Below are positions 45,660 through 54,031 of a DNA stretch of 64,000 nucleotides, piece after piece. This DNA is from an uncultured Pseudomonadales bacterium. GTDB taxonomy: Bacteria; Pseudomonadota; Gammaproteobacteria; Pseudomonadales; Azotimanducaceae. The DNA lies in assembly GCA_958296295.1 (NCBI GenBank), contig OY282460.1:2294001-2358000 (forward strand). The letters are read 5' to 3'. The position numbers and the translations under genes are program-made. Position 1 is the first letter of the stretch; the number at the start of each line of letters is the position of its first letter. Below the pieces are notes generated by a model that saw nothing but the letters and a program-made list of their open reading frames with translations, did not search any database and had not been told where the DNA came from.

Positions 45660-47318
45660 TCAAGCGAAGTAGCCGTGCAGAAACCACCTGCCGCGGTGGT
45701 CGCGGTACAGCCAGCAGCGGGCGTGGGACTTGGTCTTGGCAACGTGGTAATCGCGCGCTTGCGCGGCGTCCCACCAGCCGGTTTCGATGCGCTCCAAGGT
45801 GTCGCGCAACGCGAAGCGTCGGACAGAGACGGGCTGCGGCGGGTCGAGCAGCCACAGCGGGCGGGCACCGGGTTTGGCCGCCGCATCCGCCGGCTTGCCG
45901 GCCGGTCGGAGCGTGCGGTAGACGACTGGCGTTGCCGCCCACGCCGCTTCGGGCCGGTGGTCGTCCACTGTTGCCAATGTGCGGATGGCATCGTCGCCAA
46001 GGCGGGCCGCCAGCAGATCCGCCAGTTCGGCCCGCTTCTTGGCGGTGGCGGAACCGTCGCCGCGCATACCCGGCAAGTCCCCCAGCAAGTCCGCCTCCGG
46101 CGGCAAGAGCGGCGTGACGAGTTCAGCGTGCAGGAGAACACTCATCACCTCTCTTGGGAGAGCCACGCGCTCCAGCCGCAATTGGCTCAAGCGCAGGAAA
46201 GCCGCCGCGTCCGCGCTCGCTTCCGCAAGACCCACCTGCACGGCGGCCGTGGCGCCGGACAGCGCCGTGAACGTCCACGCCAGCCGCCGGGCACCGAGAC
46301 CGCGAGCGGCGAGCTTGGTCGCGACCCGGGCGATCACCCGGCGCATCGGCGGCAGCAGCGCGTCCTTGCTGTGTACGCCCTCCAAGAGATGCGCGCTGAA
46401 CCGGAAGCGTTCCGGCAAGGCGATAGGCCGGCGCGGGTCGGCTTTGCGTCCTGTCAACCTGTGCAGGTAGTCCACCAGCGTTGATGGGAACCTCTGGCCG
46501 AGTTCCCGCGTCGGCAGGTCCAGAAGTTCCCCCAGGCGCCGGATGCCCATGTTCGTCAGCCGCTCCACCTCCTGCGGCGGCAAACCGATGCCGGCGAGCG
46601 GCACCTGGCGCAACGGCAATGACGGGAAAACGGGTGACGGGTGGGGTGACGAGGTTGAATGCGGGGCGGGGCGGGGCTCGTCGAAACCGGCCCGCGCCAA
46701 GGCCAGCGCCGCGAGCGGCGTGGCGGCGGCGGCGATGCGCGTGGCATGTCCCAGCCGCCGGTAGCGGGCGTTTATCTCGGTCACCAATGCGCGAAGGCCG
46801 CCGAACAGCCGCAGGCTGCCGCGCGCTTCAACGTGCAGCGCGTCGGGAGGTTCCAAGCTGACGCGCGAAGAAAACCGGTAGGCGACGAGGCCCAGCCATT
46901 CCAGCCGCTTGTGTTCCGCGTTCCGGTCGCGTTGAAAGTGCCGAAGCCCCGGCGCGATGCTGTGCGCGGTCGCAAGCGTGGTGCCGATCCGAATGCCCGC
47001 CTGTCGCGCTCCCGCATCCACTTGCGCCACGCGTCCCTCGTCGACAAGCACCGTGGGCGCATCGTCCACCGCTTCGGCGGCCCCCAAGGCTTCCAAGAAA
47101 TGCACCTCGAGGCCGAGCATCGGAAAGCACACCGCTAGCCAGGCACCCTCGGCGTGGGCCGGTTGGCAACCGTCGCGAGCGGGGCAACGGCTCGCCTGCG
47201 AATCGCGCCGGCGCGCGGAAGAATCCTCCTCGGCGGCCTCGGCGGCCTCAGCGGAAGGAACGACGGCTTGTTCGCGAGACGCCCCCTCGCGCACCGGAGT
47301 GTTCGCCATCTTGATCAT
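45660..47318 (-). CDS. imuB: Y-family polymerase-like mutagenesis protein ImuB
   Basis: 552 aa non-catalytic Y-family protein that links ImuA and ImuC to the beta clamp. After an unusual 65-residue Ala/Glu-rich N-terminus the palm starts WLAVCFPMLGLEVHF, lacking the acidic catalytic residues of true Y polymerases. The remaining signatures are LRHFQRDRNAEHKRLEWLGL, ARGSLRLFGGLRALV, and the little-finger ERFRFSAHLLEGVHSKDALL. The C-terminus GWWDAAQARDYHVAK with YRDHRGRWFLHGYFA is typical. Start ATG 47318 overlaps the imuA stop (ATGA). Confidence 0.93.
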   Translation of the reverse strand: MIKMANTPVREGASREQAVVPSAEAAEAAEEDSSARRRDSQASRCPARDGCQPAHAEGAWLAVCFPMLGLEVHFLEALGAAEAVDDAPTVLVDEGRVAQVDAGARQAGIRIGTTLATAHSIAPGLRHFQRDRNAEHKRLEWLGLVAYRFSSRVSLEPPDALHVEARGSLRLFGGLRALVTEINARYRRLGHATRIAAAATPLAALALARAGFDEPRPAPHSTSSPHPSPVFPSLPLRQVPLAGIGLPPQEVERLTNMGIRRLGELLDLPTRELGQRFPSTLVDYLHRLTGRKADPRRPIALPERFRFSAHLLEGVHSKDALLPPMRRVIARVATKLAARGLGARRLAWTFTALSGATAAVQVGLAEASADAAAFLRLSQLRLERVALPREVMSVLLHAELVTPLLPPEADLLGDLPGMRGDGSATAKKRAELADLLAARLGDDAIRTLATVDDHRPEAAWAATPVVYRTLRPAGKPADAAAKPGARPLWLLDPPQPVSVRRFALRDTLERIETGWWDAAQARDYHVAKTKSHARCWLYRDHRGRWFLHGYFA

Positions 47319-48082
47319 GGCGATTCTCCGCGTTCGGGTGCCGACACGTCCAATGCGATGTTCTCCACCGGCCAGCCGCCGCGCCGCTTCAGCAAATCCA
47401 CCCGCAAGCGTTCGTCCGCCGATGGCGTCAGCCGCAAGCGCAAATCGGCGGCGGACGCCTCGCGCTGCGCGGCCGGCGACCGGAACACGCAACCCCAAGC
47501 GCCGCCTTTTCGGGCGGCCAGCAGCAAACGCCGCGTTTCGGCCAGCGTCATCTTGCCGGGCCAGCCGAGCACGGCGCCGCACGCGCCCGATCGCATCGCT
47601 TGCTCCAGCGCCCAAAACGCCTCGGCGCGCTCTTCGGCGCGCACCAGCAGCACCGTGGCGAGATCGAGGCCTGCCGCTGCCAACGCCGGCGCGTAGGGCA
47701 CGAACGGCGGATCCACCCACGCGATCCAACGCGCCTCGGTGGTGGAGACCGTCGCCAGCGCCGGCGCAAGCAGCCGCAGTTCGCCAATGCCCCAAGCGGG
47801 GCAAAGCAGTTCGGTCAAGCCGGCCCGCGGCCAGCCACGATCCGCGAGCAAGGCGTCCAAGGCGGGAAACCCCGTGCCAATGCCGTTGGCCGCAAGCGCC
47901 GCTGGAGAACCGCGCGCGAAATCCCGCGCCCGCCACAGGCCCGCCGTGGCACGCAGGCCCTCGTCTTGCGCCAATGCCTGCAGCACGGCCCTCCCCCCGG
48001 CTGCCGCGCCGACGGTTGACGGAAGGGGCGTCTCGGGACATCCGCCACGCTCAACCATCCGCTTTTTTAGATGTTTATCCAT
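47315..48082 (-). CDS. imuA: Mutagenesis protein ImuA
   Basis: 255 aa RecA/SulA-related partner of ImuB. IGTGFPALDALLADRGWPRA then LTELLCPAWGIGELRLLAPA is the family hallmark, followed by WIAWVDPPFVPYAPALAAAG and CGAVLGWPGKMTLAETRRLL. The reading frame begins at ATG 48082. An in-frame ATG at 48058 would give a normal 31-nt leader and may be the true start. It is first in the imuA-imuB operon, driven by the LexA-boxed promoter at 48096-48124. Confidence 0.9.
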   Translation of the reverse strand: MDKHLKKRMVERGGCPETPLPSTVGAAAGGRAVLQALAQDEGLRATAGLWRARDFARGSPAALAANGIGTGFPALDALLADRGWPRAGLTELLCPAWGIGELRLLAPALATVSTTEARWIAWVDPPFVPYAPALAAAGLDLATVLLVRAEERAEAFWALEQAMRSGACGAVLGWPGKMTLAETRRLLLAARKGGAWGCVFRSPAAQREASAADLRLRLTPSADERLRVDLLKRRGGWPVENIALDVSAPERGESP

Positions 48083-48086
48083 ACAG
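48071..48086 (-). promoter_or_regulatory. Second LexA-type box at imuA start
   Basis: Plus-strand reading ATGT-TTATCCAT-ACAG, one mismatch to CTGT-N8-ACAG, centred 32 bp from the perfect box. It covers the first imuA ATG. It shares TTAT-CATACAGT with the imuC and AlkB-gene boxes. Confidence 0.6.
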
Positions 48087-48095
48087 TGAAAGCAA

Positions 48096-48124
48096 AGTGT
48101 AGCTGTTCATTCACACAGCATCAA
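48096..48124 (-). promoter_or_regulatory. imuA promoter with perfect LexA box in the spacer
   Basis: Minus strand: -35 TTGATG (48124-48119), 17-bp spacer, -10 TACACT (48101-48096). The spacer is the perfect box CTGTGTGAATGAACAG (48118-48103), CTGT-N8-ACAG. LexA bound there would occlude polymerase completely. Confidence 0.75.
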
Positions 48125-48452
48125 TTGTGATCAGCGGGCTCCATAACGGCACGGGTTGTACCGCGAGTCGGCGGCGGCCTTGCGCGAACAGGGCGAGACC
48201 CGGCATCGGGCCGCGTCCAGATGCGTGGGGGTGCCGCTCCTTGCGCCAGCGCCGCTTGGAACAGCGGGCCCGCACACCCTTCGGGTGCGGATGCTTCTCG
48301 TGGCCGGTACCAGAGTTCCTCAGCGCGCCACGCCTTGAGTTGAGTGAGTTGATTGAGCGGGAGTGTTGAATCGGCCCTTCTTTTCCTTCAAGATCGGCGA
48401 CTTGTGCAATACGCAAGCGGCGCAGGCCGCTTGCAACACGCAGATCGCGTCC
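48125..48452. other. Intergenic region before the HNH gene
   Basis: About 330 bp between the imuA promoter and the HNH start. It has a GC-rich first half without recognised genes, a run of TTGAG-related units at 48331-48357, and a perfect hairpin GCAAGCGGC-GCAG-GCCGCTTGC at 48413-48434, 18 bp before the ATG. The frame could extend upstream to GTG 48363, but family members start near 48453. Confidence 0.5.
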
Positions 48453-49094
48453 ATGAACTCCGGCACCAACACCGATAGCGACACTTCCGGGGCGGCCATC
48501 ACCTTGGACGGCTACGCTCGCGTGCCGAGAATTCTGCGCTTGAACGTGTCTGGCCAACCGGTGGACTGGGCGACTTGGCAAGAGGCGGTGTGCCTGTACG
48601 CCCGGGATCTGGTCGAGTGGACGCTCGGCGACGCCGTGTTGCGGCTGCGCGGTGGGCATTCGCGCATTGACGGCACCCGCACCACGGCGGACATCCACAG
48701 CATCATCGCTTGCGGCGGACGGCGGGCGCAGCAGACGCGCGCCGTGCCGGCGCTCACCAATCAGGCGTTGTTCGCCCGCGACCGCCACCTTTGCCTGTAC
48801 TGCGGCAGGGTGTTCCAAGCGGCCTCTTTGACTCGCGATCACGTCGTGCCGAAGTCGCGCGGCGGGGACGACGAGTGGGAGAATGTTGTGGCCGCCTGCA
48901 AACGCTGCAACCACCGCAAAGGCCACCGCCTGCCGCACGAATGCGGCATGGAGCTGCTCGCGCTGCCCTATGTGCCGAACATCGCGGAATATCTGGCGCT
49001 CACCAACTCCGGGCGCATTCTCGGCGATCAAATGGACTTTCTGGCAACGCAGTTCGGCCAAGCCGCGAAGACCCGCGACAACCTGTTGCACTAA
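48453..49094 (+). CDS. HNH endonuclease family protein
   Basis: 213 aa. The HNH core is CLYCGRVFQAASLTRDHVVP then SRGGDDEWENVVAACKRCNH, with two CxxC zinc knuckles, catalytic His in TRDHV and Asn in WENVV. The N-terminal RVPRILRLNVSGQPVDWATW segment is the usual front of this common, mostly chromosomal proteobacterial family, whose role is unproven. The start ATG 48453 matches the family length. It sits between the SOS cassette and the selenoprotein gene, with no restriction or phage context. Confidence 0.88.
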   Translation: MNSGTNTDSDTSGAAITLDGYARVPRILRLNVSGQPVDWATWQEAVCLYARDLVEWTLGDAVLRLRGGHSRIDGTRTTADIHSIIACGGRRAQQTRAVPALTNQALFARDRHLCLYCGRVFQAASLTRDHVVPKSRGGDDEWENVVAACKRCNHRKGHRLPHECGMELLALPYVPNIAEYLALTNSGRILGDQMDFLATQFGQAAKTRDNLLH

Positions 49095-49144
49095 GGCCGC
49101 CGGCGGCGCCGGAACGCCCCGCCAAGGCGCACCCAGGACCGTCC

Positions 49145-50290
49145 ATGAGCGATCGTTCCATCAAGCAAGCGTCGTCGCGCATCCCGTGCCCGACATTCGA
49201 TGTGGCGGCGTTCACCAGGCCCAAGCCGCTGTCGGAGGCCAAAGTGGCGCTGGTGACCTCGGCGTCGCTGCACCACGAGGACGATGACGACTTCGCCGTC
49301 GTGGACGCCGGCTACCGCGTGCTTCACCGCAACCGCCGCGACATCGTCGTCGGCCATTGGAGCCCCAATTTCGACGCCAGCGGAGTGAGTGCCGATCTCA
49401 ACGTGGTGTTTCCTATCGACCGTCTGGAGGAGATGGCGTCCGAAGGCGCGATCGGCAGCGTCTCGGACGTCCACTTGGCGTTCGCCGGCAATCAGTTCGA
49501 TCTTGCGGCGATCCGCGTGGACGGCGGGCCGGCCGGCGCCAAGCACCTGATCGATCACGAGGTGGACATGGTGTTGCTCACGCCGGTCTGACCACTGTGC
49601 ACGCGTACGGTCTGTACGCTCGCGCACATCTTCGAGGCGGCGGGCCTGGCCACAGTCGCCATCGGATCGATCCGCGAACAGCTTTACGGAACGGCACCGC
49701 CCCGGGGCCTGTTCTGCGATTTCCCGCTCGGCCGGCCACTCGGCGCGCCGAACGACGCGTCCTTCCAGCGGCGGGTCCTCGAGCGCGCTTTCGGATTGCT
49801 CGAATGCGATGAACCGGCCCTTGTGGACTACGACGTGGTGATCGACGACGAGGAATCGCAAACGCTGGCGTGTCCGTTGCCGCCGCGCCTGGATGCCGAT
49901 GCGCACGCCGCGGTGGACGAGGCCAAGGGGCTGCGTCCGGCCTACGAGCGCGCCATCGCCAAGTACGGCAACCGTGCCGGGGCTGTACGGTTGTTGGACG
50001 CCGACGCCATACCCGCCGCGATCGAGGCGTTCATCCGGGTAGCCGAAGGCCGTCCGTGGAAACAGGCCGGCATCCCCGGGATTCCGGCGCGCGTTTCACA
50101 GGACATCCGCGGCTACTACGAAATGGCCGCGATGGCGATCGCCGAACACACGCCCGCGGCTTGGGCCGGCTATCGCTGGTTCCGCGACCAGACGAAGACC
50201 GGTGAGGTCATGCGCAAGGCGCGCGACGCCATGCGCGAGTCCGGGGCCAAGGAACCGCTTTGGCGGTTTCTGTTGCCGAGCGACACGTAG
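49145..50290 (+). CDS. Selenoprotein, glycine/sarcosine/betaine reductase selenoprotein B family
   Basis: 381 aa when the in-frame TGA at 49589-49591 is read as selenocysteine (residue 149). Upstream residues VVFPIDRLEEMASEGAIGSV and VDMVLLTPV run straight into U-PLCT, and the same frame continues IFEAAGLATVAIGSIREQLY and GLFCDFPLGRPLGAP to 50290. TPV-(U/C)-PLC is the family's redox motif (UxxC, Sec149 and Cys152). A hairpin with a GGUCU loop starts six bases after the UGA. AGGA precedes ATG 49145. The role is a thiol/selenol redox enzyme; the substrate in aerobic proteobacteria is unknown. Confidence 0.88.
49597..49627 (+). promoter_or_regulatory. Bacterial SECIS element
   Basis: Lower stem GTGC (49597-49600) with GCAC (49624-49627), small internal loop, upper stem GCGTAC (49603-49608) with GTACGC (49614-49619), apical loop GGTCT (49609-49613). 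The loop begins 17 nt after the UGA. The E. coli fdhF SECIS has the same GGUCU loop at about 18 nt, where SelB contacts the loop G and U. Confidence 0.8.
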
Positions 50291-50316
50291 CGCCAAGTTG
50301 CGCGCTTGGAGCGTGT

Positions 50317-50334
50317 TTGTTCAACGCTGAACAA
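50317..50334. promoter_or_regulatory. Perfect palindrome before an SDR gene
   Basis: TTGTTCA-ACGC-TGAACAA, 7-bp arms, between the selenoprotein stop and the AAGGAG (50337-50342) of the SDR. It could be an operator or a hairpin in the transcript. No T-run follows. Confidence 0.4.
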
Positions 50335-50352
50335 GCAAGGAGTGGAAACGCG

Positions 50353-51114
50353 ATGAAACCCGTTTGTCTCGTGATCGGCGCCGGCGCCGGCATCGGCGGC
50401 ACGGTCGGCAAGAGGTTCGCCCGGGCCGGCTATCACGCGGTGCTTTGCCGCCGCTCTGATCAGGCCGGTCTCGCCAGACTGGTGGAAGCGATCAAGCGCG
50501 AAGGCGGCGAAGCGTCAGGCTTCCTGATGAACGCGGTGGCGCCGAACGCGATTGAGGAGCGCGTCGCGCAGGTGGAAGCCGACATCGGCCCGATCCGGAT
50601 CGCCATCTACAACCTCGGTGCCCAGATCGGCAACCGGGCGTTGTCCGAGACCAGCGACAAGGCCTTTGAGATGGGTTGGCGGCTCGGCACGCTCGGCCTG
50701 TTCCGGTTGGCGAAGTCCGTCTGCCCGCCGATGGTGGAACGCGGCGGCGGCACGCTGATCGTCACCTCCGCCACCGCCGCGGTGCGCGGCAATGCCGGCC
50801 AGCACTCCCACGCCGCCGCCATGGGCGGGCGCCGGCTGCTTTGCCAAACCCTGAACGCCGAGCTCGCGCCGCGGAACATCCACGTCGCCCATGTCGTTGT
50901 CGACGGTTCGGTGGACGCGCCGGACACGCTCGGCAAGATGCTCGGCGCGGAACGGTTCCAAGCGCTGCGGGAGACGAAAGGCGCCGAAGACGGCCTCATG
51001 CTGCCGGAACGCATCGCCGACACCTACCACCACATCGCGCAGCAGCATCGCTCCGTCTGGACCCACGAACTGGATCTCAGATCCTTCTCGGACCTGCCTT
51101 GGTGGAACCACTGA
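50353..51114 (+). CDS. SDR-fold oxidoreductase with atypical active site
   Basis: 253 aa Rossmann protein. The cofactor loop CLVIGAGAGIGGTVGKRFAR keeps GxGxGIG, and IAIYNLGAQ stands where NNAG is expected. After TLIVTSATAAVRGNAG the segment QHSHAAAMGGRRLLCQTLNA replaces the YxxxK motif, so neither catalytic Tyr nor Lys is present. Related proteins with AxxxK-type motifs exist, but losing the Lys too is notable. AAGGAG lies ten bases before ATG 50353. The function may be non-catalytic or on an unusual substrate. Confidence 0.8.
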   Translation: MKPVCLVIGAGAGIGGTVGKRFARAGYHAVLCRRSDQAGLARLVEAIKREGGEASGFLMNAVAPNAIEERVAQVEADIGPIRIAIYNLGAQIGNRALSETSDKAFEMGWRLGTLGLFRLAKSVCPPMVERGGGTLIVTSATAAVRGNAGQHSHAAAMGGRRLLCQTLNAELAPRNIHVAHVVVDGSVDAPDTLGKMLGAERFQALRETKGAEDGLMLPERIADTYHHIAQQHRSVWTHELDLRSFSDLPWWNH

Positions 51115-51149
51115 CTTCATAGCGGCACATTGCCAACGCTCGCCCGCGT

Positions 51150-52562
51150 ATGTTGAAGTGCGCCGCTGTGGACGCCCTGTGGACATACCGCGAGCTGGCA
51201 AACGCGCTGGGGCTGCCCGGCGCCGACGGCCCGCGAATCACGGGCGTGGCCATCGACTCGCGGCTCATCGAGCCGGGGAATCTCTTCGTCGCGTTGCCCG
51301 GCGACCCCGGGCCGCGTTTCAAGACCAGCGCCCGTTCAAACCGCGATGGGCACGACTTCGCCCGGCACGCCGCGGCGAACGGCGCGGCGGCGGTTCTCGT
51401 TCATCGGCCGGGCGATTACGGCGCGCCGGCGCTGGTGGTCGACGACACGTTGGACGCGCTGTGGGCCTTGGGCCGCGCCGCCCGCAAGCGGCTTTCCTGC
51501 CCGGTGGTGGCGGTCACCGGCAGCAGCGGCAAGACCACGTTCAAGACGTTCGCCGCGACGGTTCTGCAAGCGTTCTCCACGGCAGGCAGCCTCAACAACC
51601 ATCTGGGCGTGCCGTTGTCCTTGGCGCGCACGCCCCGGAACACTGGCGGCGCGGTGTACGAGATCGGAACCAGCCATCCGGGCGAGATCGAACCTCTGGC
51701 GAGGCTCGCCTCGCCGGATGTGGCGGTGGTGCTGAACGTCCATCCGGCGCACATCGGGCACTTCGGCTCTGTCGAATCCATAGCCGCCGAGAAACTCTCC
51801 ATCGCGGCGGGCCTGCGGGCCGGCGGGGCGCTGGTGCGGCCGGTCGATCTCGACGCCGATTTCAAGGGTCGGACGGTGACGTTTGGCGAGGGCGTGGACT
51901 CGGGCGCGGACGTGACGATGGACGCCTTGCGGGGGCCGGTCGACCAGCCCGGGCTTGCGCCAACAAGCCGGGCGGTGTTGACGACGGCCGCCGGCCGCGT
52001 CACGTGTCCAGTGCCGGGTGGCGGTAGGCATCGAGGCCTTTCGGTCTGCGCGCTCGCCGCGGTGTTGCAGGCGCTTGGCGCTTCGCTCGACGGGCTGGAA
52101 CGTCTCGCGGGAATGGCGGTGCCGAGTGGCCGCGGCAACCGGCGGAACGCCGGCGGCGTCACCATCGTCGACGAGAGCTACAACGCCAATCCGGCCAGCA
52201 TGGCGGCCACGTTGCGGGCGTTCGGCGAAGAGCGGGGAGGGCGGCGCATCGCCATCCTCGGCGACATGCTCGAGCTCGGCGAAGACGCGGGCCGCTATCA
52301 CGCCCAGTTGGCGCCATTGTGCGCCAAGATGCACGGCGTCTTCTGCGTTGGGCCGCGAATGCGGACCCTCTACGACGCCTTGCCGCCGGCGTTGCGGCTC
52401 GGCTGGGCGGAAGAGGCGAACGACGAATGCCTCGCCCGTTGCGCCGGGGCGTTGCAAGCGGCGGACCGCGTCTTGGTCAAGGGTTCGAACGGCGTCTTCT
52501 GGGCCGCCGGGTTCGTGGACAAGCTCGTCGCCGCGCTTGGCGGCGCGGAACCTGAACGGTGA
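51150..52562 (+). CDS. murF: UDP-N-acetylmuramoyl-tripeptide--D-alanyl-D-alanine ligase
   Basis: 470 aa Mur ligase adding D-Ala-D-Ala to the cytoplasmic peptidoglycan precursor. The N-terminal domain has ITGVAIDSRLIEPGNLFVAL. The ATP loop is VVAVTGSSGKTTFKTFAATV, followed by GSLNNHLGVPLSLARTPRNT, NVHPAHIGHFGSVESIAAEK (with carbamoylated Lys region) and VDESYNANPASMAATLRAFG. It stands alone, outside any mur/fts cluster, 35 bp after the SDR. It could be the sole murF or a paralogue. Confidence 0.88.
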   Translation: MLKCAAVDALWTYRELANALGLPGADGPRITGVAIDSRLIEPGNLFVALPGDPGPRFKTSARSNRDGHDFARHAAANGAAAVLVHRPGDYGAPALVVDDTLDALWALGRAARKRLSCPVVAVTGSSGKTTFKTFAATVLQAFSTAGSLNNHLGVPLSLARTPRNTGGAVYEIGTSHPGEIEPLARLASPDVAVVLNVHPAHIGHFGSVESIAAEKLSIAAGLRAGGALVRPVDLDADFKGRTVTFGEGVDSGADVTMDALRGPVDQPGLAPTSRAVLTTAAGRVTCPVPGGGRHRGLSVCALAAVLQALGASLDGLERLAGMAVPSGRGNRRNAGGVTIVDESYNANPASMAATLRAFGEERGGRRIAILGDMLELGEDAGRYHAQLAPLCAKMHGVFCVGPRMRTLYDALPPALRLGWAEEANDECLARCAGALQAADRVLVKGSNGVFWAAGFVDKLVAALGGAEPER

Positions 52563-52596
52563 TGGCGGCTTGGCGCCCGGCGCGGGCGCGGCAACG

Positions 52597-53364
52597 TCAA
52601 TTCACGCCGGCGACGAAGCCCATGGTCGGCCCGATTTCGGCACGCAGCGCGAGGTCCGCGATGGGGTCGAGGGGCGTGGATTCGCGGTTCACTATGGCGA
52701 GCTTGGCGCCGCGGCGTTTCGCGTGGTGCGGGAAACCGGCCGCGGGATGGACCACCAACGACGAGCCAAGCACCAGGAACAGATCGCAGATGTCGGTGAC
52801 GGCTTGGGCACGCGCCATAGCCTCCTCGGGCATCGGCTGACCGAACGAGATGGTCGCGGTCTTCACGATGCCGTCGCACCGCGAACACGGCGGCACGGCG
52901 CCAAGGCGCTTGAACTCGGCTTTGAGATCCGCGAGCTCGTAGCGCGTCGTGCAAGAGAGGCATTTGGCGTAGCTGTTGTTGCCGTGCAATTCGATCACCT
53001 GATCCGCCGGCACGCCGGAATCCTGGTGCAGGTTGTCGACGTTCTGCGTGACGACGGCGACGACTTTGCCTTCGCCGACCAGTTTCGCCACGGCGATGTG
53101 GCCGGTGTTGGGCTTGGCGGCTTCCCACCCTTCCCGGGAAGCGAACCGGCGTCGCCAAGACTCCCGCCGCACCTCCTCGGAGCGCACGAAATCGCCGAAC
53201 TCGATGGGCTTGATCTTGTTCCACAGGCCGGTGCCGGCGCTGCGGTAGTCCGGAATCCCGGATTCCGTGCTGATGCCGGCACCGGTGAACACGACCACGC
53301 GCCGGGCGTCTTCGAGCATGGCCCGCAACGCGTCGATGCCGGCATCTCGTTCGTCTCTTCTCAC
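52597..53364 (-). CDS. Sir2-family NAD-dependent protein deacylase
   Basis: 255 aa sirtuin. Seen: VVVFTGAGISTESGIPDYRS and VVTQNVDNLHQDSG (NAD site), catalytic His in IELHGN, zinc knuckle KCLSC...PCSRC, and LVLGSSLVVHPAAGFPHHAK. It removes acyl groups from lysines and produces nicotinamide and O-acyl-ADP-ribose. Start GTG 53364 is set by AAGGAG five bases upstream, 10 bp after the preceding gene stop. Last gene of an operon with two kinases. Confidence 0.92.
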   Translation of the reverse strand: MRRDERDAGIDALRAMLEDARRVVVFTGAGISTESGIPDYRSAGTGLWNKIKPIEFGDFVRSEEVRRESWRRRFASREGWEAAKPNTGHIAVAKLVGEGKVVAVVTQNVDNLHQDSGVPADQVIELHGNNSYAKCLSCTTRYELADLKAEFKRLGAVPPCSRCDGIVKTATISFGQPMPEEAMARAQAVTDICDLFLVLGSSLVVHPAAGFPHHAKRRGAKLAIVNRESTPLDPIADLALRAEIGPTMGFVAGVN

Positions 53365-53374
53365 TTGCGCTCCT

Positions 53375-54031
53375 TCACTGCACTGGGCCAACGGCTGTCA
53401 GACGCGCCCGGTCCGAGCGCATCCGCTCGAACGCCGTGGGCCGGGGTGGCGCCAGCGCGACTGCCAGCACTTGCGCCGCGCATTCGCGGGGCGCGTGCGT
53501 CTGCGTTCGCACCTCGGCATCGTACTCGCAACCAACGTGGATGCGCTCGAAGTGCGCCGCCGCCGTGCCGTGAAACCGGCCGAGGCGTGATGCCTCCCGG
53601 CGGTTCAACGTGGCGAGGTCGCAATACACGCCAACAAACGTCACGGGCTTGCCGACGAACGCGGTGAGGTAGTCGGCCAAGAACTCGGGTTCGACAAGGA
53701 GGTCGTCCACCACGATGTCCACGCCGCTCTCGGCGAACGCGGCCGCGGCCCGCCGCATGCCGCGCAATGTCGCTCTGCCGACATCGCCGAAGCGCAGTTC
53801 GGTCACCCGGCCTTGGGCGCCCGTCACCGGCACCACGTTGAGGCCCCGGGTGCCGGGTTCGCCATCGCGCGAGTTCATGCCGCGAAACCGGCCAGCCATG
53901 CCGTCGCGGAACTGATCCAGCGCAATGTGGTGCAAAGGTTCCGGCCAGATGCGCTGCAAGGCGAGGGCAAGCGTGGTCTTGCCGGCGCTCGACGCCCCGT
54001 TCAACAACACGATCCGTCCCGGGCCGCTCAC
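53375..54031 (-). CDS. Chloramphenicol-phosphotransferase-like P-loop kinase
   Basis: 218 aa from GTG 54031, which overlaps the stop of the PfkB gene (GTGA). Walker A is VLLNGASSAGKTTLALALQR, then WPEPLHHIALDQFRDGMAGR as in CPT-like kinases (pfam07931). VDIVVDDLLVEPEFLADYL follows (Walker B-like), and FVGVYCDLATLNRREASRLG is a lid. Family members phosphorylate small hydroxylated compounds. In this operon with a nucleoside-kinase-like gene, the substrate is more likely a metabolite than an antibiotic. Confidence 0.8.
   Translation of the reverse strand: MSGPGRIVLLNGASSAGKTTLALALQRIWPEPLHHIALDQFRDGMAGRFRGMNSRDGEPGTRGLNVVPVTGAQGRVTELRFGDVGRATLRGMRRAAAAFAESGVDIVVDDLLVEPEFLADYLTAFVGKPVTFVGVYCDLATLNRREASRLGRFHGTAAAHFERIHVGCEYDAEVRTQTHAPRECAAQVLAVALAPPRPTAFERMRSDRARLTAVGPVQ

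Noticed and set aside
49589..49591. Pseudogene caused by an internal stop codon
   Set aside because: The stop is UGA exactly at the family's Sec/Cys column, the frame is intact for 230 more codons, and a SECIS-like hairpin follows.
53375..54031. Chloramphenicol resistance gene
   Set aside because: Only the kinase family matches; operon context with PfkB and Sir2 argues for housekeeping metabolism.
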